From NCBI GenBank assembly GCA_027066255.1, contig JAMOOA010000195.1, forward strand, positions 1-20,173: DNA of 20,173 nucleotides. The letters run 5' to 3'. How positions within the stretch are numbered: position 1 is the first letter of the stretch; every line of letters starts with the position of its first letter. Both the position numbers and the translations under genes were made by a program. Origin of the DNA: Candidatus Altimarinota bacterium (GTDB lineage: Bacteria > Patescibacteriota > Gracilibacteria > BD1-5 > UBA6164). Shown piece by piece: positions 18,348-20,173 of this stretch. The notes below the pieces were generated by a model. The model did no database searches. It saw only the letters and a program-made list of their open reading frames with translations, and had not been told where the DNA came from.

Positions 18348-20173
18348 ATGACGACCAACGTAGACGATTATTATTCGAACTTACAAACATCTTGAGGAGA
18401 TGCTTCTAAAGGGAAGAAAAAGATCATTGTAAAAAAGAAGCTAAAACTTAAGCTAAAACCAAAAAAGAAGATTGAGATAGTTGCTAAGGAACCAAAAGAA
18501 GAAATTCCACAAGGATCCCAAGATACGACACTTTCTCCTTTAAAAACAGAACAAGTTCCTAAGAAAAAAGGATACCAAGTTATTCGCGCAAAAGAGAATA
18601 CAGTAAAACCATCCTTTTCTGCATGAAAATCTGCTAGTAGACCTTCATCACAGGGTAGTAGCGACAAGAAGTTTCCAGTAAAATTCAAGGCAGGATTTTC
18701 TAATGCTCCTGGAAAACTTCCACAAAAAAGAGATGAGACATACACGAAGAGAAAATCAAAGCTTTCTCCGTATCATAAGAATACCAAACATAAAGGAGGG
18801 TATCTCGATGATGGTGGTTTTACGAGATCAAACAAGATAAAAACAAAGAAAAAAGAGGAAAAGAGAATAGAAGACATAAAACAAAATCTGGTTGATCGTA
18901 CAGGAGAAACAGTGAATATTCCTGATATTCTTTCACTCAAAGAGTTTTCTGAAAAACTTGGTGTTGCTCTTCCGAAACTTATGGCAGAATTTATGAAGAA
19001 TGGACTCATGGTAAACATGAATTCCCCTGTTGATTTTGATACGGCTACAATTATATCAGAAGCCTTTGCAATAAAGGTTATAAGAGAAGATGCAGTAGGA
19101 GTAAGTATGGATGAAGTTTTAGCTGGAAATATCTCTGAATTTCTCAAAGAAGATGATAGTTCAGTTCTGGTAGCAAGGCCACCAGTTATTAGTATTATGG
19201 GACATGTAGATCATGGGAAAACATCACTTCTAGATTATATCAGAAAAGAAAAAGTAGCAGAAGGAGAAGCAGGAGGGATTACTCAAAGTATAGGAGCATA
19301 CGAGGTAGAACATGAAGATAACAAGATAACTTTTCTAGATACTCCAGGCCATGAAGCATTTTCTATTATGCGTTCAAGATGAGCAAGATCTACGGATATA
19401 GCAATCCTGGTTGTTGCAGCTGATGAATGAGTAAAACCTCAAACAATAGAAAGTATTAATCACGCGAAAGAAGCAGGTATTCCTGTTATTGTTGCTATCA
19501 ATAAAATGGATAAAGAAGGAGCAAATCCTGACCATGTAAAAGGACAACTTTCAGAAAACGGACTTACTCCTGAGGACTGGGGAGGAGAAACTCCTATGGT
19601 TCCAGTTTCAGCACTTACAGGGTTTGGGGTAGATTCTCTTTTAGAGATAGTACTTCTAGTTGCTGAGATGCAAGAAATAACAGCAAATCCTGATAGGAGA
19701 GCTGTAGGAACTGTTATAGAATCACACTTAGATACAAAGCTTGGACCTGTCGCAACGGTGCTCATTAACACGGGAACTATACACAAGGGAGATGATATTG
19801 TATGTAGCGATTCTTATGGAAAAGTAAAAATCCTTAAAAATTATAGCTCTAAATGAGTAAAACTAGCAACTCCATGATCTCCAGTTTTGATAGTAGGTCT
19901 TGATAAAGTTGTAAACGGAGGAGATATCCTCCAAGCTGTTAAGTCAACAGAGATAGCGAGAGAAAAAGCTATTGCTTACAAGGAAGTTCTACGTAATCAA
20001 CAAGGAATGAAATCATCTCAAATAGATATGTTGATGATGAAAATCAAATCAGGAAACCTCAAGCAACTTAAAATAGTTGTGAAAGCAGATCTTAACGGGA
20101 GTCTTGAGGCTATCAAAAACACTCTTCTTAAGCTCTCAACAGAAGAAACAACGGTATCTATTATCCATTCAGG
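18348..20173 (+). CDS. infB: Translation initiation factor IF-2 (3'-truncated by window edge)
   Basis: GTPase that brings initiator fMet-tRNA to the 30S subunit and promotes subunit joining. About 608 residues are visible. A long Lys/Ser-rich, low-complexity N-terminal part (about 1-180) precedes an IF2_N-like segment ([17 protein letters not shown]). The GTPase motifs are all present: GHVDHGKT (residues 285-292), DTPGHEAF (331-338), NKMD (385-388) and the G5-like VSALTGFG. Six TGA codons occur (18393, 18624, 19380, 19428, 19854, 19875). Those at 19380 and 19428 give the glycines of MRSRGAR and AADEGVKPQT, which are essentially invariant in IF-2, so they are strong evidence for UGA = Gly. The ATG is the first after the promoter; an AT-rich leader without a clear Shine-Dalgarno precedes it. 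The C-terminal domains lie beyond the window. Confidence 0.96.

Noticed and set aside
18371..19147. Two - strand reading frames over the start of infB
   Set aside because: The + strand encodes clear IF-2. The apparent Phe/Ser-rich proteins are the reverse of Lys-rich coding sequence.
1..20173. CRISPR array, tRNA, rRNA, transposase or phage genes
   Set aside because: None was recognised by eye on either strand. A tRNA search could not be run, so a missed tRNA in the gap at 6477-6782 remains possible but unsupported.

Overview
The window reads as a piece of an AT-rich bacterial chromosome in which UGA is a glycine codon (NCBI translation table 25). This points to a Candidate Phyla Radiation lineage, either Gracilibacteria (BD1-5) or Absconditabacteria (SR1); the sequence does not say which. 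Under the standard code most long genes break at TGA. Read as Gly they become continuous, and many of the TGA codons sit on glycines that are near-invariant in UMP kinase, IF-2, an ICMT-like methyltransferase and others. I count about 60 in-frame TGA codons over 15 genes, and every gene whose 3' end is visible stops at TAA or TAG.

Layout, left to right. The first part (+ strand) is housekeeping: the 3' part of RNase J, a predicted lipoprotein, pyrH, then the conserved cluster rpmH-rnpA-yidC. The middle (about 5.7-14 kb, + strand) is cell-surface and accessory: a signal-peptide protein with an LPETG sorting signal, a strong terminator, a 785-residue protein with an EF-hand loop and a peptidoglycan-binding-like domain, a 64-residue lipoprotein behind a near-consensus promoter, and a 1498-residue secreted protein built from DUF11-like, PKD-like and cysteine-rich CGDG modules. 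A bidirectional terminator ends this block. Next, on the - strand, come a membrane methyltransferase of the isoprenylcysteine carboxyl methyltransferase/PEMT type and an acylphosphatase-like gene separated by one base. The right part holds trpS (+), a TPR-like membrane-anchored gene and jag/khpB (both -), and the 5' part of infB (+), which diverges from jag.

The housekeeping genes cover mRNA decay (RNase J), pyrimidine nucleotides (PyrH), ribosome and tRNA maturation (bL34, RnpA), membrane insertion (YidC), a KH-R3H RNA-binding protein (Jag), Trp-tRNA charging and translation initiation. The surface genes suggest a cell that invests in adhesion or host contact, which is usual for reduced, host-dependent bacteria; that last step is inference. 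Three promoter-like sites share a 16-nt spacer, and start codons generally lack a recognisable Shine-Dalgarno sequence. No tRNA, rRNA, CRISPR array, transposase or phage gene was recognised.
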